Source: Fen-1273 sp035516035
GTDB taxonomy: Bacteria; Bacteroidota; Ignavibacteria; UBA10030; UBA6906
Assembly (NCBI GenBank): GCA_035516035.1
Contig: DATJAS010000039.1
Span: 1-64,000, forward strand
Reading direction: 5' to 3'
Length of the DNA: 64,000 nt
Shown piece by piece: positions 25,455 through 33,553 of the stretch (the stretch's first letter is position 1; every line of letters starts with the position of its first letter). Below the pieces are notes generated by a model. The model was not told the DNA's origin. It did not search any database and worked only from the letters and a program-made list of their open reading frames with translations. The position numbers were made by a program, and so were the translations under genes.

Positions 25455-27116
25455 ATGGCAACATTCTCGCTGAGCGTCGTTGACTGGCTGATCCTCGCAA
25501 TCTACTTCGGCTTCATCCTGGGGCTCGGCTACTACCTGAAGAAATTCACGAAGAGCCAGGAAGACTACTTCCTGGCCGGGCGGAAAAACAGCGCGTGGGT
25601 GGCTGGCATCGCGTTTCTCTCCGCCAACCTGGGCGCGCTCGAGCTGCTCGGCATGACGGGCAATACGTTCAAATACGGGATGTACGTCGCGCACTTCTAC
25701 TGGATCGGTGCGATCCCGGCGATGCTCTTCCTGGGTCTCTACATGATGCCGTTTTACTACAGCAGCAGGATTCACTCGGTTCCCGGCTACCTGAAGCTCC
25801 GGTTCGACGAGCGGACGCGCGTGCTGAACGGTATCGCATTCGGGATCATGACGCTGCTCGTGTCAGGCATCAACCTCTACGCGATGGCGCTTGTGCTCCG
25901 GACGTTCCTCGGGTGGGACTGGAACGTGAGCATGTGGGTGTCTGCCGCGACGGTGGCTTTCTACGTGACGCTGAGCGGGCTGCTCTCGGCGATATTCACC
26001 GAGATTTTACAGTTTTTCCTCATCTGGTTTGGGCTCTTCCTGGTGACAATCCTGGGGCTCGTGGAGATCGGGGGGGTCGGCCAGGTCCTCAATCATATCC
26101 CCTCCTCGTTCGGCACGCTCTGGTCGACGTCCGGAGACGCGTCACAGAACGGCATGGCGATCACGTGGGCCGGAATCGTCCTGGGGCTCGGCTTCGTCCT
26201 CTCGTTCGGTTACTGGACGACAGACTTCCTGGTCGTGCAGCGGGCCTTCTCGGCGCGCAACCTGAGGGCCGCGCGGATGACGCCGATCATTGCCTCGTTC
26301 CCGAAGATGGCAGTCCCGGCAATCGTCGTTCTCACGGGGCTCATCGCGCTCATCCTCGCAAAGACGCCCGGGAGCGGCTTCGCGCTCATGCAGGACGGGG
26401 GGAAGATCAACTACGACTCCACGCTCCCTCTCCTCATCATGCGCTACTACCCGCACGGGCTCGTCGGTCTGGGCGTGTCCGCGCTCCTGGCAGGGTTCAT
26501 GGCCGGGCAGGCGGGGAATATCAGCGCGTTCAATACGGTGTGGACGTATGACGTCTACCGGGCGATCATCAACAAAAACGCGAGCGATGATCACCTGGTG
26601 TGGGTCGGGAGGATCTCGACGGTAATCGGCGTGGTCCTGAGCGTCGTCACCGCCTACTGGGCGAAGGGATTCCCGAGCATCATGGACTACATGCAGGCGA
26701 TATTCTCCTGGGTCAACGCGCCCCTCTTTGCGACGATGCTCCTCGGGATGTTCGTCGTCTGGATCACTCCCGCCGGGGCGTTCTGGGGCCTCCTTGCGGG
26801 GATGGGGACGTCGATCACGATGTTCCTCGCGGTCAAGTTCCAGTGGATCGACCCGTCGCAGATCACGATGTCGAACGCCGCGAGCGACATGGCGGTGAAT
26901 TTCTGGCGGGCATGGTGGGCATGGCTCGTCTGCTTCGGGACAACGATCGTCATCAGCCTCTTCACGAAGAAAAAGCCGAAGGAGGAGCTGGTGGGACTGG
27001 TGAAGGGACTGACCGAGAAGACGGCGCTGGAAGGTGTGCCGTTCGTGAAGAGGCCCGAATTCTACGCGATCATCTCGGTGATCGTGCTGGTCATTCTCAA
27101 CGTGTACTTCTGGTAG
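25455..27116 (+). CDS. Sodium:solute symporter (SSS/SGLT family)
   Basis: The protein has 553 residues and about 14 hydrophobic segments. The family start LILAIYFGFILGLGYYLKK, then EDYFLAGRKNSAWVAGIAFLSANLGALELLGM, matches the SSS signature in which the unwound first core helix binds Na+ and substrate. FSFGYWTTDFLVVQRAFSA-type and AGFMAGQAGNISAFNTVWTYD segments are also typical. The expected role is Na+-driven uptake of a sugar or related solute across the inner membrane. Its position 34 bp after GH20 and next to the other glycosidases suggests it imports a released monosaccharide such as an amino sugar; that is inference. It is probably in one transcript with GH20 and the small protein downstream. 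Confidence 0.9.
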   Translation: MATFSLSVVDWLILAIYFGFILGLGYYLKKFTKSQEDYFLAGRKNSAWVAGIAFLSANLGALELLGMTGNTFKYGMYVAHFYWIGAIPAMLFLGLYMMPFYYSSRIHSVPGYLKLRFDERTRVLNGIAFGIMTLLVSGINLYAMALVLRTFLGWDWNVSMWVSAATVAFYVTLSGLLSAIFTEILQFFLIWFGLFLVTILGLVEIGGVGQVLNHIPSSFGTLWSTSGDASQNGMAITWAGIVLGLGFVLSFGYWTTDFLVVQRAFSARNLRAARMTPIIASFPKMAVPAIVVLTGLIALILAKTPGSGFALMQDGGKINYDSTLPLLIMRYYPHGLVGLGVSALLAGFMAGQAGNISAFNTVWTYDVYRAIINKNASDDHLVWVGRISTVIGVVLSVVTAYWAKGFPSIMDYMQAIFSWVNAPLFATMLLGMFVVWITPAGAFWGLLAGMGTSITMFLAVKFQWIDPSQITMSNAASDMAVNFWRAWWAWLVCFGTTIVISLFTKKKPKEELVGLVKGLTEKTALEGVPFVKRPEFYAIISVIVLVILNVYFW

Positions 27117-27125
27117 GGGGACGCG

Positions 27126-27329
27126 ATGAAACCGATCTGGTATTTTGTGGGCCTCTTCCTGACCGCGGTGGGCGTTATCGTCCTGGCCTCGGGGCTCTAC
27201 GACCTGGCGACTCCCCCTGCGGAAAAGACCGTCCTTGCGGAGCTCCACCCCGGCGTCTGGTGGGGAGCCGTGATCCTCGTCGCGGGGTTGCTCTTCTTCC
27301 TGTTGAATAGAAAGAAGACCGTGGAATAG
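27126..27329 (+). CDS. Small two-helix membrane protein
   Basis: The protein has 67 residues with two transmembrane helices (about 5-25 and 45-62) joined by a short polar loop (LATPPAEKTVLAELHPG) and a basic C-terminus (NRKKTVE). It lies 9 bp after the symporter gene and is presumably translated from the same mRNA. No named family is recognised. Small two-helix proteins next to SSS transporters often act as accessory or stabilising subunits, but there is no direct evidence for that here. Confidence 0.65.
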   Translation: MKPIWYFVGLFLTAVGVIVLASGLYDLATPPAEKTVLAELHPGVWWGAVILVAGLLFFLLNRKKTVE

Positions 27330-27363
27330 GACCTATCGCCGAGACTGTGGAATAGGATTTATC

Positions 27364-27402
27364 GCCGGAGATTGTGGCGCCTATGGCGCCACAATCTCCG
27401 GC
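27364..27402. terminator. Long perfect hairpin between convergent genes
   Basis: Eighteen-base arms (27364-27381 and 27385-27402) are perfectly complementary with a 3-nt loop; the core is TGGCGCC-TAT-GGCGCCA. It is preceded by two near copies of GTGGAATAGGA-TTTATCGCC. It lies between the convergent small-membrane-protein and beta-barrel genes and can act as a bidirectional terminator. There is no T-run. Its inner GGCGCC palindrome recalls the variable hairpins of the intergenic repeats. Confidence 0.65.
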
Positions 27403-27406
27403 TGCT

Positions 27407-28075
27407 CTACAGCTCCACCCTCACCCCCGCATGAACGCACACGTACGAAGCGGTGTTCGCCCCGGCGATCCTGACCCCGAAGAGGTCGGCGGGCTCCACG
27501 CGGTCATCCGCATTGGACATCGCCGTGTATATCCCGGCGATGTCAAGCGACACGCCGCTCCCGATGGAAAGTAGGACTCCCGCATCGAGGCTCATCGCGG
27601 GTTCCGTCCACGTGCCGCCGTACGTGCCCGATTGAGACTCGCCTGCTGCCGGCGAGGTTCCCGTTGCCGTCCAGTGAAGAAAGTACGCTCCTCCGGAGCC
27701 CCCGACGTACGGTCTCAGAAGCGTCCCGCTGAATGTCAATCGGGCGCCGAACATCGCCGGAAAGGCCCGGAACGGCCCGCTCACGTTCACGCCCGTTTGC
27801 CCGCCCAGCGCTGCTATCGCGGTGTTGATCTTCGCGGGATTGAACTGCCAGTGGACGTAGCCGCCCCGGAGGAGGAGGCTGAAGTTTTCGTTCAGGGGAA
27901 ATTCAAGAACGCCCGTTCCTTCGTATCCGGCACGGAACATCGTCCGGATGCCCCTCACCGGGAACGCTGCCCCGCCGCCGAGCGAGAGGCTGACCTGGTT
28001 TTCGGCCAGCAGAGAGCCGCGGGCCGCGATGATCAGTGCGAGCGTGATTGCGAATACGGATACAATACGTCTCAT
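27407..28075 (-). CDS. Outer-membrane beta-barrel-like protein
   Basis: The protein has 222 residues from ATG 28075 (a TTG directly before it is less likely). The signal peptide MRRIVSVFAITLALIIAARGSLLAE is followed by alternating amphipathic strands with G-rich turns (VSLSLGGGAAFP, FSLLLRGGYVHWQF, MFGARLTFSG, PYVGGSGGAYFL) ending in VCVHAGVRVEL, as expected for an 8-10-stranded outer-membrane barrel of the OmpA/OmpW-like type. Function unknown: small pore or structural protein. It is a single-gene minus-strand unit between the symporter block and the divergent hydroxyproline locus. Confidence 0.65.
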   Translation of the reverse strand: MRRIVSVFAITLALIIAARGSLLAENQVSLSLGGGAAFPVRGIRTMFRAGYEGTGVLEFPLNENFSLLLRGGYVHWQFNPAKINTAIAALGGQTGVNVSGPFRAFPAMFGARLTFSGTLLRPYVGGSGGAYFLHWTATGTSPAAGESQSGTYGGTWTEPAMSLDAGVLLSIGSGVSLDIAGIYTAMSNADDRVEPADLFGVRIAGANTASYVCVHAGVRVEL

Positions 28076-28141
28076 CAAAAACCCCGTTCGTGAAACTCCT
28101 CATAATCGCTTATTTTTCGGCCAATTACAAGAAAAATCGGC

Positions 28142-28181
28142 TTGACAGCCCGGTGCAGGTGTGATATATTACAGATATATC
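28142..28181 (+). promoter_or_regulatory. Promoter and candidate operator of the hydroxyproline locus
   Basis: TTGACA (28142-28147), a 17-bp spacer and TATATT (28165-28170) form a near-consensus promoter. A perfect inverted repeat GATATAT-TACAG-ATATATC (28163-28181) overlaps the -10 box. The GntR-family regulator encoded within the same locus is the obvious candidate to bind it (inference). The leader carries AGGGGGAG before the GTG start at 28203. Confidence 0.7.
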
Positions 28182-28202
28182 TAACACAATCAGGGGGAGT
28201 TC

Positions 28203-29114
28203 GTGGCCTCGACGTGGGAAGGCGTCTTCACCGCACTGACGACAAAGTTCACGGTGGTGGGGGCGCTTGACATCGGTGCCATGGAAGCGCATATCGATCG
28301 CCAGGTCTCCGCAGGAGTGCACGGCATCATCGTCCTGGGATCGCTCGGCGAGAACGGATCCCTTTCGGCCGCGGAAAAGCAGGACGTCGTGAAATCTGCA
28401 GCCGCCGCCTGCAGGGGGCGCGTGCCGGCGCTGGCGTGCGTAGCAGAAACCACTACGGCGGACGCGTGTGCATTCGCCCGCGACGCGGTCCGCAGCGGCG
28501 CCTCAGGTCTCATGCTCCTCCCTCCCATGCGGTATGCCTCGGACGAGCGGGAGACCGAGCAGTACCTCAGGTCCGTGGCGTCCGCCTCCGAAGTCCCGGT
28601 CATGCTCTACAACAACCCCGTTTCGTACCGCGTGGACGTCACGCCGGAGATGTTCGCCCGGCTTGCGGATGAACCCCGGTTTGTCGCGATCAAAGAGTCG
28701 TCCGGCGAGGCGCGGCGGATCACCGATATCAGGAACCTCGTCGGGGACCGTTACGCGATATTCACCGGTGTCGACGATATCGCCCTGGAGAGCCTGCTCC
28801 TCGGCTGCGCCGGGTGGGTGGCGGGTCTTGTCTGCGCGTTTCCCCGGGAGACCGTCGCCCTCTATCGCTGCGTGAAGGAGCGGCGCATCGACGAGGCGCT
28901 CGCACTCTACAGGTGGTTCATGCCGCTCCTCCACCTCGACGTCTCCGTGAAATTCGTGCAGAACATCAAGCTCGCCGAAGCGAAAGCGGACGGCGGGAAC
29001 GAGCGGGTGCGCCCGCCGCGCCTTCCGCTGGCGGGCGAAGAGCGCACACGCGTTGAGACGATTATCGAGAGGGCGCTCGCGACGAGACCACGACTGACGG
29101 GAGTCACGCCATGA
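28203..29114 (+). CDS. DapA-family lyase, probable 1-pyrroline-4-hydroxy-2-carboxylate deaminase
   Basis: The protein has 303 residues with the DHDPS/NAL barrel fold. The GTG start follows AGGGGGAG. It has the family motifs LGSLGENGSL, VMLYNNPVSY with the catalytic-site Tyr, and FVAIKESSGE with the Schiff-base Lys. DapA-family members include dihydrodipicolinate synthase, sialate lyase and pyrroline-hydroxycarboxylate deaminase. The neighbouring epimerase, D-amino-acid dehydrogenase and semialdehyde dehydrogenase point to the last, which converts the oxidation product of cis-4-hydroxy-D-proline to 2-oxoglutarate semialdehyde plus ammonia. It is the first gene of an eight-gene plus-strand locus and overlaps the next gene by four bases (ATGA). 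Confidence 0.75.
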   Translation: MASTWEGVFTALTTKFTVVGALDIGAMEAHIDRQVSAGVHGIIVLGSLGENGSLSAAEKQDVVKSAAAACRGRVPALACVAETTTADACAFARDAVRSGASGLMLLPPMRYASDERETEQYLRSVASASEVPVMLYNNPVSYRVDVTPEMFARLADEPRFVAIKESSGEARRITDIRNLVGDRYAIFTGVDDIALESLLLGCAGWVAGLVCAFPRETVALYRCVKERRIDEALALYRWFMPLLHLDVSVKFVQNIKLAEAKADGGNERVRPPRLPLAGEERTRVETIIERALATRPRLTGVTP

Positions 29115-30562
29115 CCCGATCGGCAGGCGAGGTACACCGCCTCTATATCGGCGGTGAGTGGGTGGAGGGGGGCCACGTGGCTGACGACATCAATCCCTCC
29201 GACCAGGAGGACGTGGTCGGACGCTATGCGCAGGCCGACGCCTCGCAGGTGTCGACCGCCGTCGAGGCTGCGAACGCAGCGGCGCCCCTCTGGGCCGCGA
29301 GCACGCCGCAGCAGCGGTTCGACGCGCTTGACTTCGTCGGATCTGAAATCCTCGCCCGGAAAGAGGAGCTGGGGCGGCTGCTGGCCATGGAGGAGGGGAA
29401 GACGCTTCCTGAATCGATAGCGGAGGTGGCGCGGGCAGGCTCCATTTTCAAGTTCTTCGCCGGCGAAGCGATCCGGACAGGGGGCGAGCACATCCCTTCG
29501 GTCCGCCCGGGGGTAGAGATCGACATGCTGAGGGAGCCGCTCGGCGTCGTCGGCCTGATCACGCCGTGGAATTTTCCTGCCGCGATTCCAGCCTGGAAGA
29601 CGGCCCCGGCGCTCGCCTACGGCAACACCGTCGTCCTGAAGCCTGCGGAGCTGGTCCCGGGATCTGCCTGGGCGATAGCCGAGATCATCTCGCGTTCGGG
29701 ATTGCCGAAGGGTGCCTTCAACCTGATCACCGGCCGGGGGAGCGTTCTTGGGGAAGCGCTCGTACAACACCCCGGGGTGGCAGGGATCAGCTTCACGGGA
29801 TCAGTCGCCGTGGGGACGACACTGGCGGCAAAGTGCGCCGGCCGACTCGCGCGCGTCCAGCTCGAGATGGGAGGGAAGAATCCCCTTGTGGTGCTCGACG
29901 ACGCGGATCTGACCGTGGCGGTGAATGCCGCGGTCAACGGATCGTACTTCTCGACGGGACAGCGTTGCACCGCGTCGAGCCGTCTCATTGTCACCGCCGG
30001 CATTCAAGCGCGATTCATACGGGCGATGAAGGAGCGCCTCGCCTCCCTCAGGGTGGATGATGCGCTCGCTCCCGGGACGGACATTGGGCCCGTCGTCGAC
30101 CAGGCGCAGCTCGACAAGGATCTGGAGTACATTGCCCTCGGCACGCGGGAGGGAGGCACGCTCGAGTGCGGAGGGGATCGGCCACAGCGTCGCACAAAGG
30201 GGTTCTATCTCTCCCCCGCGCTCTTCACCGGGACGACGAGCGGCATGCGCCTGAACCGGGAGGAGGTCTTCGGACCGGTCGCCGCCGTCATCGCTGCGAA
30301 AGACTATGAGGAGGCGCTTGCGCTTGCCAATGACACTCCCTTCGGGCTCTGCGCCGGGGTCTGCACGACATCGCTGAAACACGCGAGCCATTTCAGGAAG
30401 AAGGTCCAGGCGGGCATGGTGATGGTCAATCTTCCCACGGCCGGTGTAGACTACCACGTCCCGTTCGGGGGGAAGAAAGGGTCAAGCTACGGGACGCGCG
30501 AACAGGGGAGATACGCGCTCGAATTCTACACGACAGTCAAGACTTGCTACACCGCCCCCTAG
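29111..30562 (+). CDS. NAD(P)-dependent aldehyde dehydrogenase, probable 2-oxoglutarate semialdehyde dehydrogenase
   Basis: The protein has 483 residues, the usual ALDH length. The ATG overlaps the upstream stop. Conserved elements: TPWNFPAAIPAWKTAPALAYG, the Glu in LEMGGKNP, the catalytic Cys in GQRCTASS, and EEVFGPVAAV near the C-terminus. The expected reaction is oxidation of 2-oxoglutarate semialdehyde (2,5-dioxopentanoate) to 2-oxoglutarate, the last step of the oxidative hydroxyproline pathway. Substrate specificity is inferred from position directly after the deaminase gene, since ALDH sequences alone rarely fix it. Confidence 0.82.
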   Translation: MTRSAGEVHRLYIGGEWVEGGHVADDINPSDQEDVVGRYAQADASQVSTAVEAANAAAPLWAASTPQQRFDALDFVGSEILARKEELGRLLAMEEGKTLPESIAEVARAGSIFKFFAGEAIRTGGEHIPSVRPGVEIDMLREPLGVVGLITPWNFPAAIPAWKTAPALAYGNTVVLKPAELVPGSAWAIAEIISRSGLPKGAFNLITGRGSVLGEALVQHPGVAGISFTGSVAVGTTLAAKCAGRLARVQLEMGGKNPLVVLDDADLTVAVNAAVNGSYFSTGQRCTASSRLIVTAGIQARFIRAMKERLASLRVDDALAPGTDIGPVVDQAQLDKDLEYIALGTREGGTLECGGDRPQRRTKGFYLSPALFTGTTSGMRLNREEVFGPVAAVIAAKDYEEALALANDTPFGLCAGVCTTSLKHASHFRKKVQAGMVMVNLPTAGVDYHVPFGGKKGSSYGTREQGRYALEFYTTVKTCYTAP

Positions 30563-30583
30563 GGACTTTCGACCGCTAAAGCA

Positions 30584-31279
30584 ATGAACGTGGACACAGG
30601 ACGAAAACCGCAGGCACGATGGAGTGGCGCCCCCCATCCTCCGCGGGCGAGCCTGGCAGAAGAGGCCTACACGCGGCTGGAGGAGATGATTGTCACGCTC
30701 GAGCTTCGCCCCGGGAGCGTTCTGTCGGAGGCCGAGCTGAGCAGGAAGATCAGGATCGGCAGGACCCCCATGCGCGAGGCCCTGCAGCGACTCCAGGCGC
30801 ACCGTCTCGTCACGACGCTTCCCCGGCGGGGGGTAGTGATCAGCGAGATCAACATCGTCGATTTCCTGTCGCTCCTGGAGACGCGGCGCGTGCTCGACCG
30901 CCTGGTCGCGACGAAGGCTGCGCGGCGCGCGTCCCCCGAACAGCGGAATGCCCTTGAGAAGATTGCCGGCGCAATGGTCGCCGCCGCCGGGCGGGGCGAT
31001 ATGACGGAATACATGCGCCTGGACACGGCCTTCGACCGCCTCCTGGAGGAGGCGTCTCGGAGCGCCTACGCCCTCCAGGCATCCGTGCCGCTGCACGCGC
31101 AATGCAGGAGGTTCTGGTATCTCTACAGGCACAACGGGGATCTCCTGAAGTCCGCCGGGCTGCACGCGGCGATGATGCGGGCAGTTGCCCGGGGGAACGA
31201 AGGGGAGGCCGGGGACGCAGCGGACGCCCTCGTCGATTACATGGAAGCCTTCGCGCGAACGGCGCTTGATCTGACCTGA
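30584..31279 (+). CDS. GntR-family transcriptional regulator (FCD-type)
   Basis: The protein has 231 residues. The N-terminal winged helix (about residues 25-90) has AYTRLEEMIVTLELRPGSVLSEAELSRK and RTPMREALQRLQAHRLV, the GntR signature. The C-terminal alpha-helical FCD domain has LLETRRVLDRLVATKAARR and HAAMMRAVARGNEGEA, with conserved D and H positions that in relatives bind a metal and a carboxylate ligand. It probably senses hydroxyproline or a pathway intermediate and controls the locus, perhaps at the inverted repeat over the promoter at 28163-28181. It sits between the catabolic genes, 21 bp after the dehydrogenase gene and 13 bp before the epimerase gene. Confidence 0.85.
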   Translation: MNVDTGRKPQARWSGAPHPPRASLAEEAYTRLEEMIVTLELRPGSVLSEAELSRKIRIGRTPMREALQRLQAHRLVTTLPRRGVVISEINIVDFLSLLETRRVLDRLVATKAARRASPEQRNALEKIAGAMVAAAGRGDMTEYMRLDTAFDRLLEEASRSAYALQASVPLHAQCRRFWYLYRHNGDLLKSAGLHAAMMRAVARGNEGEAGDAADALVDYMEAFARTALDLT

Positions 31280-31292
31280 AGGGAGGAAGGGG

Positions 31293-32300
31293 ATGCCCCG
31301 CCACACATTCTTCTGCATCGACGCGCACACCTGCGGCAATCCTGTGCGCGTCGTTGCCGGCGGCGCGCCGCGACTGGAGGGGGCCACGATCGCGGAGCGG
31401 CGCCGTCACTTCATGGCCGAGTTTGACTGGATCCGGACGGGGCTCATGTTCGAACCCCGGGGACATGACATGATGTCGGGCAGCATGCTCTATCCCCCTG
31501 CCGATCCCCGGAACGATGTTGCCCTCCTCTTCATCGAGACGAGCGGGTGCCTGCCGATGTGCGGGCACGGGACGATCGGCACGGTGACCGTCGCGCTCGA
31601 ACATGGCCTGGTCGTCCCCCGCACGCCGGGATTACTCCGGCTGGAAGTGCCCGCCGGTCTCGTCGAGGCGACGTACGAAATGGAGGCGGGGAATGTGCGC
31701 TCCGTGAGGATCGTCAACGTACCGTCGTACCTTGACCGGGAGGGGATCCGGGTGGATGTGCCCGGGCTGGGTCCCCTCTCGCTGGACGTTGCATACGGGG
31801 GAAATTTCTACGCGATCATCGACCCGCAGGAGCATTACCACGAGATCGACGATCTGGGCCCCCGGGAAATCCTCCGCCTGAGCCCGCTGGTCCGCTCGCT
31901 CGTGAATGCGCAATACAAATTCGTTCACCCGGAAGACCCGTCGATTCGCGGACTCTCCCACATCATGTGGACGGGCGCACCCCGCGCACCGGGGGCGCAC
32001 GCGCGGAATGCCGTGTTCTACGGGGAGAACGCGATCGACCGCTCTCCCTGCGGGACGGGGACGTCCGCACGCATGGCGCAGTGGGCTGCACGGGGGAGGC
32101 TTCACCCCGGCGAAGAATTCGTCCACGAGAGCATAATCGGGAGCACGTTCCGTTGCCGCGTGGAACGCGCGACATCGGTGGGGGGCAAGAGCGCCATCGT
32201 CCCGAGCATCGAAGGTTGGGCAAAAATCACGGGATTCAATACGATTGTGATCGACGACGATGACCCCTTTGCGAAGGGGTTCCGGGTGCTGCAGGGGTGA
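31293..32300 (+). CDS. 4-hydroxyproline 2-epimerase (proline racemase family)
   Basis: The protein has 335 residues. The proline racemase fold is identified by its two catalytic cysteine motifs, MCGHGT with C90 and DRSPCGTGTSA with C253. Both Cys are present, which separates true epimerases from the hydroxyproline dehydratases that replace one with Thr. The N-terminal CIDAHTCGNPVRVV is also typical. It interconverts trans-4-hydroxy-L-proline and cis-4-hydroxy-D-proline without cofactor. The start follows AAGGGAGG. The next gene begins within its stop codon (GTGA). With the dehydrogenase it opens the oxidative route. Confidence 0.9.
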   Translation: MPRHTFFCIDAHTCGNPVRVVAGGAPRLEGATIAERRRHFMAEFDWIRTGLMFEPRGHDMMSGSMLYPPADPRNDVALLFIETSGCLPMCGHGTIGTVTVALEHGLVVPRTPGLLRLEVPAGLVEATYEMEAGNVRSVRIVNVPSYLDREGIRVDVPGLGPLSLDVAYGGNFYAIIDPQEHYHEIDDLGPREILRLSPLVRSLVNAQYKFVHPEDPSIRGLSHIMWTGAPRAPGAHARNAVFYGENAIDRSPCGTGTSARMAQWAARGRLHPGEEFVHESIIGSTFRCRVERATSVGGKSAIVPSIEGWAKITGFNTIVIDDDDPFAKGFRVLQG

Positions 32301-33553
32301 ACGGACGCAGACATATCGTGGTGATCGGCGGCGGGGCGGTGGGGCTCTGCGCCGCGCATTACCTGCTTGAATCCGGGTGCGACGTTACGCTGCTGGAACG
32401 CGGCGAGATCGGGGAGGGATCGTCGCTTCACAATGCGGGGCTCGTGGTCCCGAGCCACTTTATCCCGCTTGCGGCCCCCGGCACCGTGGCGCTCGGCCTC
32501 CGATGGATGCTGAGCCCTGAAAGCCCGTTCTACATCAAGCCGCGCCTCGATCCCGACCTCTTCGCCTGGCTCTGGCACTTCGTGAGGGCCGCGCGGCCGT
32601 TGCACGTGGAGCATGCAATGCCCATCCTCCGCGACTTGAGCGTCGCCAGCCTCGCGCTCTACCGGGAGATCGCGGCATCTGTGAAATTCGATTTCCAGTT
32701 TACGGCGCAGGGTCTCCTGATGCTCTTCACGACTGATCACGGCCGTGAGGTGGCGGTGAAAGAGGCGGCGCAGGCGGCCAGGCTCGGCATCGATGCACGC
32801 GTGCTGGACGCCGGGGGGATCCGGGCTCTCGAACCCGGCGTCCCCTTCCGCGCTCCCGGCGGCGTGTTCTACCCCGGCGACGCGCACCTGACTCCCGCGC
32901 TCTTCGTTGAAGGGCTCCGGCAGGATCTCATCGCACGCGGCGCGCAGGTGCAGACATCGACGACCGTGACGGGGTTCGTGACGCGACCCATGGGCGTCGC
33001 GGCCGTGAAGACGAACGCCGGGACGTTCGCGGGAGACGAATTTGTCCTTGCGGCCGGATCGTGGTCGCCGGGTCTCCTTCGCCACATGCGGATCCCCCTC
33101 CTTCTGCAGCCCGGGAAAGGGTACAGCGTCACGGTGAGCGACCCGGCGGTGCGGCTCCGCTTTCCCCTTCTCCTGGAGGAGGCGCGCGTTGCCGTGACGC
33201 CGATGGGTCCCCGCCTGAGGTTCTCGGGCACGATGGAGCTTTCAGGGCTGGATACGTCGGTGAACATGCGCAGGGTCCGCGCACTGCTCCGGTCCGTCCC
33301 CGCGTACCTCGGGGGAGTCGATCCCGGGGTCGTTGAACGGGGGGATCTCTGGGCCGGGCTCCGTCCCTGTTCGCCGGACGGGCTTCCGTTCATCGGCAGG
33401 TTCCGCAACTTCGAGAACTTGATCGCTGCAACTGGCCACGCCATGATCGGCATTTCCCTTGCGCCGATCACGGGAAAGCTCGTCGCGGAGATCGTGCACG
33501 GCCGGATCCCCTCGATCGATCTTCTGCCGCTCAGGCCGGACAGGTACAGGTGA
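32297..33553 (+). CDS. FAD-dependent D-hydroxyproline dehydrogenase (DadA/DAO-type)
   Basis: The protein has 418 residues. The N-terminal dinucleotide-binding motif VVIGGGAVGLCAAHYL is followed by ERGEIGEGSSLHNAGLVVPSH-type FAD contacts, and the C-terminus has GLRPCSPDGLPFIGR and ATGHAMIGISLAPITGKL, the standard DAO-superfamily ending. The expected role is oxidation of cis-4-hydroxy-D-proline to 1-pyrroline-4-hydroxy-2-carboxylate, passing electrons to the respiratory chain or O2. The GTG start overlaps the epimerase stop by four bases, a strong sign that the two act in sequence. The exact electron acceptor is not indicated. Confidence 0.85.
   Translation: MNGRRHIVVIGGGAVGLCAAHYLLESGCDVTLLERGEIGEGSSLHNAGLVVPSHFIPLAAPGTVALGLRWMLSPESPFYIKPRLDPDLFAWLWHFVRAARPLHVEHAMPILRDLSVASLALYREIAASVKFDFQFTAQGLLMLFTTDHGREVAVKEAAQAARLGIDARVLDAGGIRALEPGVPFRAPGGVFYPGDAHLTPALFVEGLRQDLIARGAQVQTSTTVTGFVTRPMGVAAVKTNAGTFAGDEFVLAAGSWSPGLLRHMRIPLLLQPGKGYSVTVSDPAVRLRFPLLLEEARVAVTPMGPRLRFSGTMELSGLDTSVNMRRVRALLRSVPAYLGGVDPGVVERGDLWAGLRPCSPDGLPFIGRFRNFENLIAATGHAMIGISLAPITGKLVAEIVHGRIPSIDLLPLRPDRYR

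Noticed and set aside
28203..29114. N-acetylneuraminate lyase for sialic acid use next to the glycosidase block
   Set aside because: The fold allows it, but the gene is on a separate promoter and overlaps the semialdehyde dehydrogenase gene in a hydroxyproline locus; no other sialic acid gene is visible.
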